DNA from: Solidesulfovibrio aerotolerans
Lineage (GTDB): Bacteria; Desulfobacterota; Desulfovibrionia; Desulfovibrionales; Desulfovibrionaceae
Reading direction: 5' to 3'
Assembly: GCF_009856865.1 (NCBI RefSeq)
Contig: NZ_WVUD01000009.1
Span: 61,869 to 125,868 of the forward strand
Length of the DNA: 64,000 nucleotides
Positions 1 to 9,413 of the stretch are shown piece by piece. A program made the translations under genes and the position numbers. Position 1 is the first letter of the stretch, and each line of letters begins with the position of its first letter. The notes under the pieces were generated by a model that was given only the letters and a program-made list of their open reading frames with translations, was not told where the DNA came from and ran no database searches.

Positions 1-3000
1 TTCCGCCTCGCCGCCAAGATGATCTTCGAGCTTGCAAAAGGCCATCTTCTGGCCTTTTTTGGTAATGATTTCCTTGGTGGACACACAGATGCAGGCGATT
101 TTTACCTCGACCCCGGGCTCCATGCCGGCGCATTGGGCCAGGGTGGTTAAGCGCATGGCCCGCAGATCGCGCTCAAAGGCCAGGAGCGGATGGCTGGTGA
201 GGTAAAAGCCGAGCGCTTCTTTTTCAAAAGCCATCATCTCTTCGTGGTGCCATTCGGGCAGGGTGGCTTCGGTGCAGGACAAGCCCAGCCCCACGGTCGG
301 TTTGGGCTTTTCGGGCATAAGCGTCATGAGCGAAAGGCGGCCGTCGTTTTTATCCGCCGCCCGCTTCTGGCCCAGGGAGGCGGCCTGATCCAGCCCCGCG
401 ACCAGGGCGGCCCGCGAGCAGCCGAAGCTGTCGCAGGCCCCGCATTTGATCAAATACTCGATGACGCGCTTGGTGATCTTTCGCATGTTGACGCGGCTGG
501 TGAAATCAAGCAGCGACGTAAACGGGCCGCCTTCCTCGCGCGCGGCAACGATTTCGGCCACGGCGTCGCGGCCGACGTTTTTAACGGCCGCCAGTCCGTA
601 GAGGATTTTGTTGTCTTTGACGGAAAAGTGCGGATGCCCGGCGTTGACGTCCGGGGGCAGCAGTTCCAGTTCGTTGTCGCGGCAGGCGGCGATGTATTGC
701 AGGAGCTTGTCCTGATTTTCCATATCCGAGGTCATAAGCGCTGCCATGAACGCCACCGGAAAATGGGCCTTTAGATAGGCCGTATGGTAGGAAATAAGGG
801 CGTAGGCGGCGCTGTGGGACTTGTTGAAGCCGTATTCCGCGAACTTTTCCATCAAATCGAAAATTTCATTGGCCTTTTTGGCCTCGATACCGTTTCCGGC
901 GCAGCCATCCACGAAAAAGCTGCGCTGCTTGGCCATCTCCTCGGCGTTTTTCTTGCCCATGGCCCGGCGCAGCAAGTCGCCGGCACCAAGCGAAAAGCTG
1001 GCCAGCACCTGGGCGATCTTCATGACCTGTTCCTGATAGACAATGACGCCGTAGGTGGGCCTCAGCGTCTCTTCCAGGAGCGGATGGGGATATTCGACCA
1101 GATCTTCGCCGTGTTTGCGCCGGATAAACAGTTCGACCATGCCCGAACCCAGCGGTCCCGGCCGATAGAGGGCCAGCATGGCGATGATGTCTTCAAAGCA
1201 GTTGGGTTTGAGCATGCGCAGGTATTTGCGCATACCCTGACTTTCCACCTGGAAGATGCCGTCGGTATCGCCCCGGGCAAACAGTTCGTAGGTGGCCTCG
1301 TCGGTAAAGGGCAGCGTGTCCAGGTCAGGTGGCTCGGCCCCCATCTCTTTGATGATTTTCAGGGCATCGTCGATGACCGTCATGGTTTTAAGGCCCAGGA
1401 AGTCGAACTTGACCAACCCAGCCTTCTCCACCCGCTTCATGTCCCACTGGGTCACGGTTTCGTTGTTTTTGCCCTTATACAGCGGCACATACTCGGTCAT
1501 GGCCGTGTCGGACACGACCACGCCGGCGGCGTGGGTGGAGGCATGGCGGGCCAGCCCTTCCAGGCGGCGGGAGACGTCGATGAGCCGGGCCACGCGGGGG
1601 TCCTGGGCCATCATGGTCTTTAATTCCGGCTCCTGGGCCAGGGCCTTGTCGATGGTCATCTTCAAATCTTCGGGGATGAGCTTGGCGATGCGGTCCGTTT
1701 CGCCAAAGGTCATGCCGAGAGCGCGCCCGACGTCGCGCACCACGCCCTTGGCCTTCATGGTGCCAAAGGTGGTGATCTGGGCCACGGCGTGTTCGCCGTA
1801 GTGTTCGGTGACGTAGCGGATGACCTCGTGGCGACGGCGTTCGCAGAAATCCACGTCGATATCGGGCATGCTCACCCGTTCGATATTTAAAAACCGCTCA
1901 AAGAGAAGATCATACGGCAAGGGATCGAGGTTGGTGATGCGCAGGGCATAGGCCACCAGCGATCCGGCGGCCGAACCGCGCCCCGGTCCCACCGGGATGC
2001 CGTTATTTTTGGCCCAGTTGATAAAGTCCTGGACGATGAGGAAATAGCCCGGAAAGCCCATCTGCTTGATAACGCCCAGTTCCAGTTCCAGGCGGTCCCA
2101 GTAGGTTTTCACTTCCACGCCCGGCATCTTGGCCAGCCGTTCGGTCAGGCCCTTGCGGGCCATCTCGGCCATGACGTCGTCGAGGGATTGTTCGGGCGGC
2201 GTCTTGTAGACGGGAAAATGGTAGTCGCCAAACTTGAGCTGCAAATTAACGCGCTCGGCGATTTCGCAGGTATTGGCCAGGGCCTGGGGCAGATCCGGGA
2301 AGGCGGCGGCCATCTCGTCGGGGGAGCGGTAATAGAGATCCTGGGTGCTAAAGCGCATGCGTTTGACATCGTCCACGCAGGCGGCGGTCTGGATGCACAG
2401 GAGGATATCGTGGGCCTCAGCGTCGTCGGCGCGCAGATAATGGCAGTCGTTGGTGGCCACCAGCGGCAGCTTGAGATGATCGGACAGTTCAATCAAAAAA
2501 TTGTTGCAGGTCGTCTGCTCGGGAATGCCGTTGGCCTGGATCTCCAGATAAAAGCGGTCCGGGAACAGGGCCGCGTATTCCCGGGCCATGGCCACGGCCT
2601 GGTCCTTGCCTTCCTTGAGCAGCTTCTGGTTGATCTCGCCTTTGAGGCACGCGGACAGGGCGATAAGCCCCTCGCCGTACTGGCCGAGCAGTTCCTTGTC
2701 CACGCGCGGCTTGTAGTACATGCCCTCGGTGTAGCCCTGGGTCACGAGCTTGAGCAGGTTTTTGTAGCCGACCATGTTCTGGGCCAAAAGCACCAGATGG
2801 TAGCGCGGGGCGCGGTTGTCCCGGTCGCGTCGGCTGCCCGGGGTCACATAGACTTCGCAGCCGATGATGGGTTTGAGGCCGCCTTTTTTGGCGGCGTCAT
2901 AAAACGTCAGCGCACCGTGGAGGTTGCCGTGGTCGGTGATGGCAGCGGCCGGCGAACCAAAGGAGGCGGCGGTCTTGACCAGGTCGCTTATGCGTATGGC

Positions 3001-3054
3001 CCCGTCGAGGAGGCTGTATTCGGTGTGACAATGCAGGTGGACGAAGTCAGGCAT
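1..3054 (-). CDS. dnaE: DNA polymerase III subunit alpha (3' end outside window)
   Basis: Catalytic subunit of the replicative DNA polymerase. The first 1018 codons are present; the stop lies beyond base 1. The start ATG (3052-3054) opens a PHP domain with the metal-site motif HLHCHTEYSLLDG, followed by TDHGN. The palm motif PDIDVDF is near residue 396 (about 1849-1867), matching the catalytic Asp pair of the family. The last visible residues (MAFCKLEDHLG) belong to the C-terminal OB fold. Bacterial DnaE is usually about 1150 residues, so roughly the last 130-150 are missing. No frameshift is seen. Identification is by recognised family motifs. Confidence 0.96.
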   Translation of the reverse strand, partial: MPDFVHLHCHTEYSLLDGAIRISDLVKTAASFGSPAAAITDHGNLHGALTFYDAAKKGGLKPIIGCEVYVTPGSRRDRDNRAPRYHLVLLAQNMVGYKNLLKLVTQGYTEGMYYKPRVDKELLGQYGEGLIALSACLKGEINQKLLKEGKDQAVAMAREYAALFPDRFYLEIQANGIPEQTTCNNFLIELSDHLKLPLVATNDCHYLRADDAEAHDILLCIQTAACVDDVKRMRFSTQDLYYRSPDEMAAAFPDLPQALANTCEIAERVNLQLKFGDYHFPVYKTPPEQSLDDVMAEMARKGLTERLAKMPGVEVKTYWDRLELELGVIKQMGFPGYFLIVQDFINWAKNNGIPVGPGRGSAAGSLVAYALRITNLDPLPYDLLFERFLNIERVSMPDIDVDFCERRRHEVIRYVTEHYGEHAVAQITTFGTMKAKGVVRDVGRALGMTFGETDRIAKLIPEDLKMTIDKALAQEPELKTMMAQDPRVARLIDVSRRLEGLARHASTHAAGVVVSDTAMTEYVPLYKGKNNETVTQWDMKRVEKAGLVKFDFLGLKTMTVIDDALKIIKEMGAEPPDLDTLPFTDEATYELFARGDTDGIFQVESQGMRKYLRMLKPNCFEDIIAMLALYRPGPLGSGMVELFIRRKHGEDLVEYPHPLLEETLRPTYGVIVYQEQVMKIAQVLASFSLGAGDLLRRAMGKKNAEEMAKQRSFFVDGCAGNGIEAKKANEIFDLMEKFAEYGFNKSHSAAYALISYHTAYLKAHFPVAFMAALMTSDMENQDKLLQYIAACRDNELELLPPDVNAGHPHFSVKDNKILYGLAAVKNVGRDAVAEIVAAREEGGPFTSLLDFTSRVNMRKITKRVIEYLIKCGACDSFGCSRAALVAGLDQAASLGQKRAADKNDGRLSLMTLMPEKPKPTVGLGLSCTEATLPEWHHEEMMAFEKEALGFYLTSHPLLAFERDLRAMRLTTLAQCAGMEPGVEVKIACICVSTKEIITKKGQKMAFCKLEDHLGGEAE

Positions 3055-3172
3055 GGCGTGCTCACGGGAAAGATAAAAGCTGCGGCGCGCGATATCGCCG
3101 CCGGGGACGGTATAGCGCACAACGCCCCCGCTGGAAACGGCCTTGGCATCGTTGTCGTTCCCAGCCCTGTCT

Positions 3173-3312
3173 ACCCGTTGGGGGGTCCGGGGGCCTCAGG
3201 CCCCCTCTTCTCACGGGCTCCCACCCACCGTCACGGCAACGCCGTTCCCCTTAACCCCTTGCCTTCAAGTGGGATTCCAAAGGGCTCAGCCCTTTGGCCG
3301 CCGGAGGCCTCT
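3173..3312. repeat. Dispersed GC-rich intergenic repeat, copy A
   Basis: The 293-base gap upstream of dnaE carries CCGTTGGGGGGTCCGGGGG, two tight hairpins (GGGGGCCT/AGGCCCCC near 3191-3207 and CCAAAGGGC/GCCCTTTGG near 3277-3297) and the closing motif GGCCGCCGGAGGC. The same closing motif recurs near 11250, 19361 and 39259. It probably acts as a transcript end or is a REP-like element; that function is inferred. Confidence 0.6.
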
Positions 3313-3347
3313 TCTGCCTTTTCTTCTCTCTCGCTCTCTCACTCCCC

Positions 3348-3797
3348 CTAATTCCAGCTTTGCAGCTCGATGATGTTGCCTTCGGGATCGCGCAGATAGC
3401 GGAAGACCAGCCGCCCCACGCCCGGCACGTCGCGGCTGGCCAATTCGCCAACGGCCGAGCCGCCGGCGTCGAGGACGGCCTGGGACAGGGCGGCCACGTC
3501 ATCAACGAGGAAGGCGATATGGGCAAAGCCCGGGGTGTCGGGGTTGGCGTCGGGGTGGTCGGGGCAGGCGTCGTAGGAAAAGATTTCCAGGGTCGGGCCG
3601 GTGTCGCCGTGGCCGGGCAGGCGCAGATGGATGCCGGTGAGGTGGGACTTGTCGATGCCGGTTGCGGCGTCGAGCCAGTCGCCGGACAGGTCGCGTTCGG
3701 GCGGCACGGGCCGACAATCGAACAGGCGGACGTAAAACGAGGACAAGGCCCGCCAGTCGCGGGCGATCAGATTGGTATGCACGTAGCGGATGGCCAT
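3348..3797 (-). CDS. VOC (glyoxalase/dioxygenase) family protein
   Basis: A 149-residue protein with two beta-alpha-beta-beta-beta modules of the vicinal-oxygen-chelate fold. The N-terminal module starts IRYVHTNLIARDWRALSSFY, and the C-terminal module has GFAHIAFLVDDV and ends DPEGNIIELQSWN. Candidate metal ligands are His7 of the first strand, a Glu in the middle (LEIFSY), the His of GFAHIAF and the Glu of NIIELQ. AGGAG lies just ahead of the ATG. It sits 15 bp downstream of the DUF309 gene and is probably co-transcribed with it. Substrate unknown; VOC members include lyases, dioxygenases and resistance proteins. Confidence 0.85.
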   Translation of the reverse strand: MAIRYVHTNLIARDWRALSSFYVRLFDCRPVPPERDLSGDWLDAATGIDKSHLTGIHLRLPGHGDTGPTLEIFSYDACPDHPDANPDTPGFAHIAFLVDDVAALSQAVLDAGGSAVGELASRDVPGVGRLVFRYLRDPEGNIIELQSWN

Positions 3798-3812
3798 GGG
3801 TACTCCTTGCGA

Positions 3813-4214
3813 TCAGTCGGCCGCCAGGGTGATGCGCGGGACGCGGTGCGCCGGCAGGCCCGCGTCCGGGGCGGCCGTGGCGCACCAATCCAGGACGGCC
3901 CGGGTCATGGCGACCAGACCGGTGACATCGACGCCCTGGCAGTGCGGGGCGAACCGTTCGGCGTAGCCTGTACCGCGCGTCAGGAGCTTGGCGCAACCCC
4001 GGGCATTGCCGTTTTCGCGATGATACAGCCCGGCGGCGATCTGGATGATGCCTTTGTAAAAATCGCGCACAGGCGAAACGTCGGCCAGCCACAAGGCTTC
4101 CAGAGTTTCGTGGCACTGAAAATACTGGCCGGCGTTGAATTCGGCCACGGCCTGGAGAAGCGCCGGGGGCGGAGGGAGGGAGCAGGCCGACTTCCAATCC
4201 CGGGACACATGCAT
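3813..4214 (-). CDS. DUF309 domain protein
   Basis: A 133-residue protein. The signature FNAGQYFQCHETLEALW followed by RDFYKGIIQIAAGLYH is typical of DUF309 proteins, small helical proteins of unknown biochemical role. The reading frame is open further upstream, but the ATG at 4212-4214 has a perfect AGGAGG seven bases ahead, so the shorter start is chosen. It is divergent from the DinB gene across about 185 bp and precedes the VOC gene. No function is proposed. Confidence 0.82.
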   Translation of the reverse strand: MHVSRDWKSACSLPPPPALLQAVAEFNAGQYFQCHETLEALWLADVSPVRDFYKGIIQIAAGLYHRENGNARGCAKLLTRGTGYAERFAPHCQGVDVTGLVAMTRAVLDWCATAAPDAGLPAHRVPRITLAAD

Positions 4215-4398
4215 GTCTTGACCTCCTGTCGCCTGGCCTGACCGTACCACGCAGCAGCGCCCCCTGCCTACCCGTCGCCACCCGCAACCGGCCGGACTGG
4301 CTACCGCTGGCCAGTGTAGCGCCCCACGGCAGCACCCTTCAGTGTTGACGCTCCGCGCCGCGGGCGGCATCATCCACCTCGATCAAAGGAGTTGCCCC

Positions 4399-4911
4399 AT
4401 GAAAAAGCTCTTTATCACCCAGGCCCTGTATAACCGCTGGGCCAACGCCCGTCTGGCCGCCGACATGGCCGCGCTCGCGCCCGAGCAGCTTGCCGCCGTC
4501 TCAGCCGTCAATTTCGGCTCCATTATCGCTATCGCCAACCATCTGGTTCTGGCCGACCGGCTGTGGCTCAATCGCTTCACCGGCCAGGGCGAACCCGTCG
4601 CCAGCGTCGATGCCGTGCCCTACCCCGGGCTGTCGGAACTGACCGCCGCCCGCCGCATTGAAGAAGACCGGGCCGAGGCCTATGCCCGCGACCTCGATCC
4701 GGCCGCGCTGACCAGCCTGCTCGCCTATACCACCACCGACGGCACACCCATGCGCCTGCCCCTGGCCCTTTGCCTCGGCCATTTTTACAACCACCAGACC
4801 CACCACCGGGGCCAGATCCACGGCCTGCTCGGTGCCTACGGCGTCAAAGCCGCCGACATTGATCTGCTGGGCTTTGAGCGCGAAACCGCAACGTTCGCCA
4901 ACGCGATGTAG
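4399..4911 (+). CDS. DinB family protein
   Basis: A 170-residue four-helix-bundle protein. The three metal-ligand histidines of the family are visible: one in IAIANHLVLADRLW and two in the late motif FYNHQTHHRGQIH. DinB-like proteins often act as thiol-dependent transferases or hydrolases in stress responses; the substrate here is unknown. AAAGGAG precedes the ATG at 4399. A possible upstream start at 4342 has no ribosome site and is rejected. It is divergent from the DUF309 gene, so promoters for both probably lie between 4215 and 4398. Confidence 0.87.
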   Translation: MKKLFITQALYNRWANARLAADMAALAPEQLAAVSAVNFGSIIAIANHLVLADRLWLNRFTGQGEPVASVDAVPYPGLSELTAARRIEEDRAEAYARDLDPAALTSLLAYTTTDGTPMRLPLALCLGHFYNHQTHHRGQIHGLLGAYGVKAADIDLLGFERETATFANAM

Positions 4912-5016
4912 CCACGACCAGATCGTGGGGATACCAGGGAGGCTGGGGGGGCGTGGCTGTGGTGCCGGTAGGCTGCAACGGGGGCTGTGTTGCGGCGCGC
5001 GGCGAGGGATTGGTTA

Positions 5017-5180
5017 AGCGGGTGGACGGGCGACAATGGCGCTGGCGCTGACGGCCATACCCTCGGGGGCTGTTCGTGGGTGCAGCGGTGCAGCGGGTGG
5101 ATCGACAGACTTGGCGCTGGCGGCCGTACCTTCGGGCGACTGGTCGTTGGCGCGTCGGCTCAGCGGGTGGACGGGCAGAC
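5017..5180. repeat. Three degenerate tandem units of about 70-75 bp
   Basis: Units begin near 5017, 5091 and 5161 with AGCGGGTGGACGGGCGAC, CAGCGGGTGGATCGACAGAC and CAGCGGGTGGACGGGCAGAC. The first two continue with TGGCGCTGG and GCCRTACCYTCGGG. The third unit overlaps the last codons of the leftward glycosyltransferase. No gene is seen in 4912-5159. Confidence 0.6.
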
Positions 5181-6392
5181 GATGGCACCGTCGGCGCGGC
5201 AGGCTTCCTGGCGAAAGACGGTCAGACGCTCGGAAATGATTTTAAGCGCCGTAAAGGGAAACCCGGCCATGGCGTCCTTGTAGGGCGCAGGCTCGGCTAG
5301 CAGCTTGGTCAGTTTTTCCCGTATGCCGGCCGGGGACAATTCGTCCCAGGGCAGAAATTCGATGAGTCCCTTGGCGCTTAAGGCCTCGGCCCGAATGCGC
5401 TGCTCCAGGCGCGGCACCTCCCGGGGCACCACCAACGACGGCTTGCCCTGGGAAATAATCTCGCAGGTGGTGTTGTAGCCACCCATGGTCACCACGGCGT
5501 CGGCCAGGCCCATAAGCGTCTCCATGCGGCGGTAGAAATGGTAGAATCGGGCCTTGACCCGGGCCGCCCGCTTGGCCACCAGCTCGCGCTCGGGCCGGGG
5601 CATAAACGGGCCGGTGACGAAGATGACCCGATGCTCCGGGCCGCCCCCCTCCTCCAACATGCGCAGATAGGCGTCCATGAGCGGATAGCCGTCGCCGCCG
5701 CCGCCTGTCGTCACCACCACGAGCTTTTCCGCCGGCAGCAAACGCTCCTCGCGCCGCAGCGGGGTCATGGCGTTAACCGACGGCACCCGGCGGGGGATGT
5801 AGCCGGTGAAAATCATTTTGCGGCTGATGTTGTCCGGGATTTCGTATTCGGTCACCGGATCGTAAAGATCCTGGTTCCCATAGACCCAAATCTCCGAATA
5901 ATACTGGTCGAGCACCTCGTAAACGCCCTTTTCCCGCCACTCTTTGATGGTGGAGGGGGCGTCGTCCATGATGTCGCGAAGCCCTAAGATGGTGCGGGTG
6001 CGCGGCTGGCGGCGCTTAAGCCATTTGAGCGTCGGGATGACCTCGCGCCGCAGGCCCATGGGGGCCTTGTCCACGATAAACAGATGGGGCTGGAAGGCCT
6101 TGGCCGTGGCCACAATGATATTACGGCGGATATTTAAGGCGTGGCGGGCGTTGATCTTGATCGACAGCGGCAGGTATTCCTCATTGGTCTTTTTGATCAT
6201 GCCCGGAATGCGCACGTAGTCGATGCCCTCCGGGATCTCGTAGCGCCCGGCCAGGGGCGACCCGGTGAGGATGAGGATGTTGACCCCCCGGTGGCGCAGA
6301 TGCTCGGCAATGGCCATGGTCCGGCGCAAATGTCCCAGACCGTAGGTGTCGTGGGAATACATGAGGATATTAAACGTGGTCGGGGCTGCCAT
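5160..6392 (-). CDS. MurG-like glycosyltransferase (GT-B)
   Basis: A 410-residue cytoplasmic GT-B protein. The N-terminal nucleotide fold opens ILMYSHDTYGLGHLRRTMAIA, and the acceptor-side motif is HDTYGLGH. The C-terminal donor domain contains VTTGGGGDGYPL, then LADAVVTMGGYNTTCEIISQ and KPSLVVPREVPRLEQRIRA, which resembles the UDP-sugar-binding half of MurG-like enzymes. The start lies 5 bp after the stop of the sigma-54 activator, indicating one operon. The C-terminal tail (ACRADGAIVCPSTR) runs into a repeat. A role in envelope or exported polysaccharide synthesis is inferred from its neighbours; donor and acceptor are unknown. Confidence 0.8.
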   Translation of the reverse strand: MAAPTTFNILMYSHDTYGLGHLRRTMAIAEHLRHRGVNILILTGSPLAGRYEIPEGIDYVRIPGMIKKTNEEYLPLSIKINARHALNIRRNIIVATAKAFQPHLFIVDKAPMGLRREVIPTLKWLKRRQPRTRTILGLRDIMDDAPSTIKEWREKGVYEVLDQYYSEIWVYGNQDLYDPVTEYEIPDNISRKMIFTGYIPRRVPSVNAMTPLRREERLLPAEKLVVVTTGGGGDGYPLMDAYLRMLEEGGGPEHRVIFVTGPFMPRPERELVAKRAARVKARFYHFYRRMETLMGLADAVVTMGGYNTTCEIISQGKPSLVVPREVPRLEQRIRAEALSAKGLIEFLPWDELSPAGIREKLTKLLAEPAPYKDAMAGFPFTALKIISERLTVFRQEACRADGAIVCPSTR

Positions 6393-6397
6393 GGGGG

Positions 6398-7960
6398 TCA
6401 GGGAACTTCAATGCCGAGCTTGCGGTACTCGTTTAATTTGTTGCGCAGGGTGCGTACCGAGATGCCCAGCAGTTGGGCGGCCTGGGTGCGGTTGCCCTCG
6501 GTGCGGTCCAGGCTTTTGATGATCATGTGGCGTTCCATGACATCAAGCGGCAGCACATCCCCACTCTGGCCGCCGGGCATATCGGCCAGGGGATGGAGGG
6601 GGGCGGCGGCAGCGTCAAAGGCGTCGAAGCCCTCGGAGCCGGCAGCGGCGTCGCAGGAGGCGTTACCGACGGCGTTGGCGGTGTCGGCCTCGGGCGCGCC
6701 GGCCGCGTTGTCCGTACCGGGCGCACCGGGCACGCCGGCCGCGTCAGACTCGTCTGCAACCTCGTCGCTGGGCCAGACATCGGGATCGAGCAGGAAATGC
6801 GATTTGCGGATGGGACCGACGCCGGCCAGCAGCACGGCGCGTTCCATGAGGTTTTGCAGTTCGCGCACATTGCCCGGCCAGTCGTAGCCCATGAGCCATT
6901 CCTTGGCATCGGCGGAAAAGGCCAGCGGCGGCAGGGCATAGGCTTTGCGAAATTTCTCCACGAAAAAATGGGCCAGCCGGGGAATGTCCGCGCCGCGTTC
7001 GCGCAAGGGCGGCAGTTTCAAGGGAATGACGTTTAACCGGTAGAAAAGATCCTGGCGAAACTTCCCTTCGGCCACGGCTTCGTCCATGCGCCGGTTGGTG
7101 GTGGCCAGGACGCGCACATCCACATGCACGGTTTCCGTGCCGCCCACCCGGTCAAATTCGCTCTCCTGGAGCACGCGCAGGAGTTTGGCCTGCAGCCCCA
7201 GATCCATCTCGGAAATTTCGTCGAGCAGGATGGTGCCGCCGCTGGCCATCTCGAACTTGCCGAGCTTGCGGGCAATCGCCCCGGTAAACGAGCCTTTCTC
7301 ATGGCCGAACAGTTCGGATTCCAGCAGATGCTCGGGCAAGGCGGCGCAGTTGATGGCCACAAACGGCCCGTCGGCCCGGTCTGAGGCGGCGTGCAGATAG
7401 CGGGCGAACATTTCCTTGCCGGTGCCGGATTCGCCGGAAATGAGCACCGTGGCCTTGGACTTGGCCACTTGCCGGGCCAGTCCCAGGACGCGGCGGATGG
7501 CCGGATGCTCGCCGACCACATCAAAGCCCTTGCCGGAGGTTTCGGTGGTGGCGGCGCGGACCGGCGCAGCCAGGGGGGCGGCCGGGGCGGCGACGGCTGA
7601 CGGGGCCGGGGCACCGGGCAGCACGGCCAGGATTTTATCCCAGGACAGCGGTTCGAGCCAGTAGTCCCTGGCCCCGAGTTCCAGACAGCGGCCGGCCTCG
7701 GTGGCTGTGCCCCGGTCGGTAAAAACGATAACCGGCGGGAACGCACCCAGTTTGCGCGCCTCGGTCAGCAGGCTTTCGGCGGTGTAGATGCCTATTTTTG
7801 CCTGGGAAAAAATCATGCAGGGCGCAGCCTTGCGGATGGCGGACAGGGCATTGGCCAGGGAGTCTGCAATACCGACAGAAATCCCGGCCTCCTTAAAGAA
7901 GGGGAAAAATTGGGTCACCGCCTGGGCCGGGGCGACAAAAAGTATTGTCTTTTCCGCCAT
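6398..7960 (-). CDS. Sigma-54-dependent activator with degenerate receiver domain
   Basis: A 520-residue NtrC-type activator. Residues 1-115 look like a receiver fold, but the Asp pair after strand 1 is replaced (ILFVAPAQ), the phosphoacceptor position reads CMIFSQAK, and the conserved Lys is Glu (YWLEPL). The AAA+ domain has Walker A GESGTGKE (about 176-183), the sigma-54 loop GSFTGA (223-228, a variant of GAFTGA) and Walker [11 protein letters not shown]. An Ala/Gly/Asp-rich linker separates it from a Fis-type helix-turn-helix ([20 protein letters not shown]). A TTG at 7996 is an alternative start; neither start has a clear ribosome site. It is embedded among glycosyltransferase genes. Confidence 0.9.
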   Translation of the reverse strand: MAEKTILFVAPAQAVTQFFPFFKEAGISVGIADSLANALSAIRKAAPCMIFSQAKIGIYTAESLLTEARKLGAFPPVIVFTDRGTATEAGRCLELGARDYWLEPLSWDKILAVLPGAPAPSAVAAPAAPLAAPVRAATTETSGKGFDVVGEHPAIRRVLGLARQVAKSKATVLISGESGTGKEMFARYLHAASDRADGPFVAINCAALPEHLLESELFGHEKGSFTGAIARKLGKFEMASGGTILLDEISEMDLGLQAKLLRVLQESEFDRVGGTETVHVDVRVLATTNRRMDEAVAEGKFRQDLFYRLNVIPLKLPPLRERGADIPRLAHFFVEKFRKAYALPPLAFSADAKEWLMGYDWPGNVRELQNLMERAVLLAGVGPIRKSHFLLDPDVWPSDEVADESDAAGVPGAPGTDNAAGAPEADTANAVGNASCDAAAGSEGFDAFDAAAAPLHPLADMPGGQSGDVLPLDVMERHMIIKSLDRTEGNRTQAAQLLGISVRTLRNKLNEYRKLGIEVP

Positions 7961-8053
7961 CGGCGAGGTTCTAGCCCGAAGGCCAACGGGTTTCAACCGG
8001 TTGGAGGGCGATTCTCCTGATTATATGCAAATTCCCGGCCGCACCGGCAGGCA

Positions 8054-9220
8054 TCAGGCCAGACCGCACTGGCGCAAAAGCCCGGTCAGCACCTTGTCGC
8101 TGTCGAAAAAGTCCTCAGCGATGGCCCGGGCGGCGTTGCCGGCCCGCACCGGATCAGCCTCCACCCGGCCCAGGGCGTCGATGGCGGAGTCCGGTCCTTC
8201 AAAGGCGAAAAGCCCTTCCCCCACCGGCAGATAGGCGGCAAAGCCGGTGTCTTCCACCACCGCCGGCCGGCCGGCCGCCAAAAAGGCGGCCGTGCGGTCG
8301 GAGAACCAGCCGCTTTTGAGCACCACGTTCTGGTCCTTGGCGATGGTGAATTCCCCCCGGGCGTTGCGGATATAGTCGCGATAGACGTCGGGGTCGCGGG
8401 AAATTTCCAGGGCGTCGCAGACATCCCAGCCAGCGGCCCGGTAGCGTGCGGCGTTTTCCTTCATGCCGCTCATGGCCATGCCCAGGGGCACGCCGGGAAG
8501 TCGGCCGGGCAGATCAAGGATCGCTTCAAATTTGACGTTTTTACGCCAGGACAGCTTTTTGCCGGCCACTTCCACGTCCCGGTCCTTGGCTTCCCAGGTG
8601 CCGATGGTGGTGTAGTTTGTCCCGCGTCCCTCGCCGCGCGGCCACAGGTCAAGGATCACCGGCGGCAGCAGCGGTTTCCAGGCGATATCGGACAAGGGCA
8701 CGCCGGTCGTACCGGCCGGCAGATTGCAGCCGTAGGTGAAGCAGGTCTGATGGGCCGCAAAATAATCGTGATTCCAGGCCGTGGAATCCACCTTGACCTG
8801 GGTAAAGACCGGATCGGTGTCGATAACCGCCCGCACCGGAGCCTGCATGTATTCGTCGCGAAGCGGTATGACGCCCGAGATGTTAAGGAAAAAATCGGCC
8901 TGGGCCAGATGCTTGTCCAGGGTGGCCCGATCCATGCCGTACACCCGGTTCTCGATCTGGCTCACGTAGGCCCAGCGCCCGGCCAAGCCATGGGCGCTCA
9001 AAAGCCGGTCCACAATGGCCCGCCCCCGAGTGGAGTCGCTGCCGGGATAGCCCAGCACCGGATCAAAGGGGTAGGCCCAGTCGGCCGTATCTTCGAGGAA
9101 GATGACGTCATGGCCGAGTCTGGCCAGTCCCGCGGCGAAATGCAGCATCATCCACACCTGGCCGCCCAGCGGGAACCCCACGGCGAAACCGGCCACGATA
9201 ATCCGAAGCGGTTGTTTCAT
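8054..9220 (-). CDS. Putative GT-B glycosyltransferase
   Basis: A 388-residue protein. The N-terminus (LRIIVAGFAVGFPLGGQVWM, then GLARLGHDVIFLEDT) is a Rossmann-type half typical of GT-B enzymes. The C-terminal half contains FTIAKDQNVVLKSGWFSDR and AAGRPAVVEDTGFAAYLPVG, which resembles the donor-site end of family-1-like transferases. There is no signal peptide. It lies about 95 bp upstream of the sigma-54 activator on the same strand, and a polysaccharide deacetylase follows on its other side. Envelope glycan synthesis is inferred; the specific sugar cannot be told. Confidence 0.65.
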   Translation of the reverse strand: MKQPLRIIVAGFAVGFPLGGQVWMMLHFAAGLARLGHDVIFLEDTADWAYPFDPVLGYPGSDSTRGRAIVDRLLSAHGLAGRWAYVSQIENRVYGMDRATLDKHLAQADFFLNISGVIPLRDEYMQAPVRAVIDTDPVFTQVKVDSTAWNHDYFAAHQTCFTYGCNLPAGTTGVPLSDIAWKPLLPPVILDLWPRGEGRGTNYTTIGTWEAKDRDVEVAGKKLSWRKNVKFEAILDLPGRLPGVPLGMAMSGMKENAARYRAAGWDVCDALEISRDPDVYRDYIRNARGEFTIAKDQNVVLKSGWFSDRTAAFLAAGRPAVVEDTGFAAYLPVGEGLFAFEGPDSAIDALGRVEADPVRAGNAARAIAEDFFDSDKVLTGLLRQCGLA

Positions 9221-9413
9221 GCACTCCCCAAAGGTCTCACCCGATTCTGCCGCGCGCTACAGCACGGGCGTTCCATCGCGCCGCTGCCCCGCCCCTCCCG
9301 TGTGCCGTACGGGAGCAACACGGGTGGGCCATCGCTCCTCCAGGCCCCCGGCTTCAAGCTCTGGCCCGGTTCCGGGGCGCGCTGCAACGGGTATCGGCCT
9401 TGCGCAGACAGCA

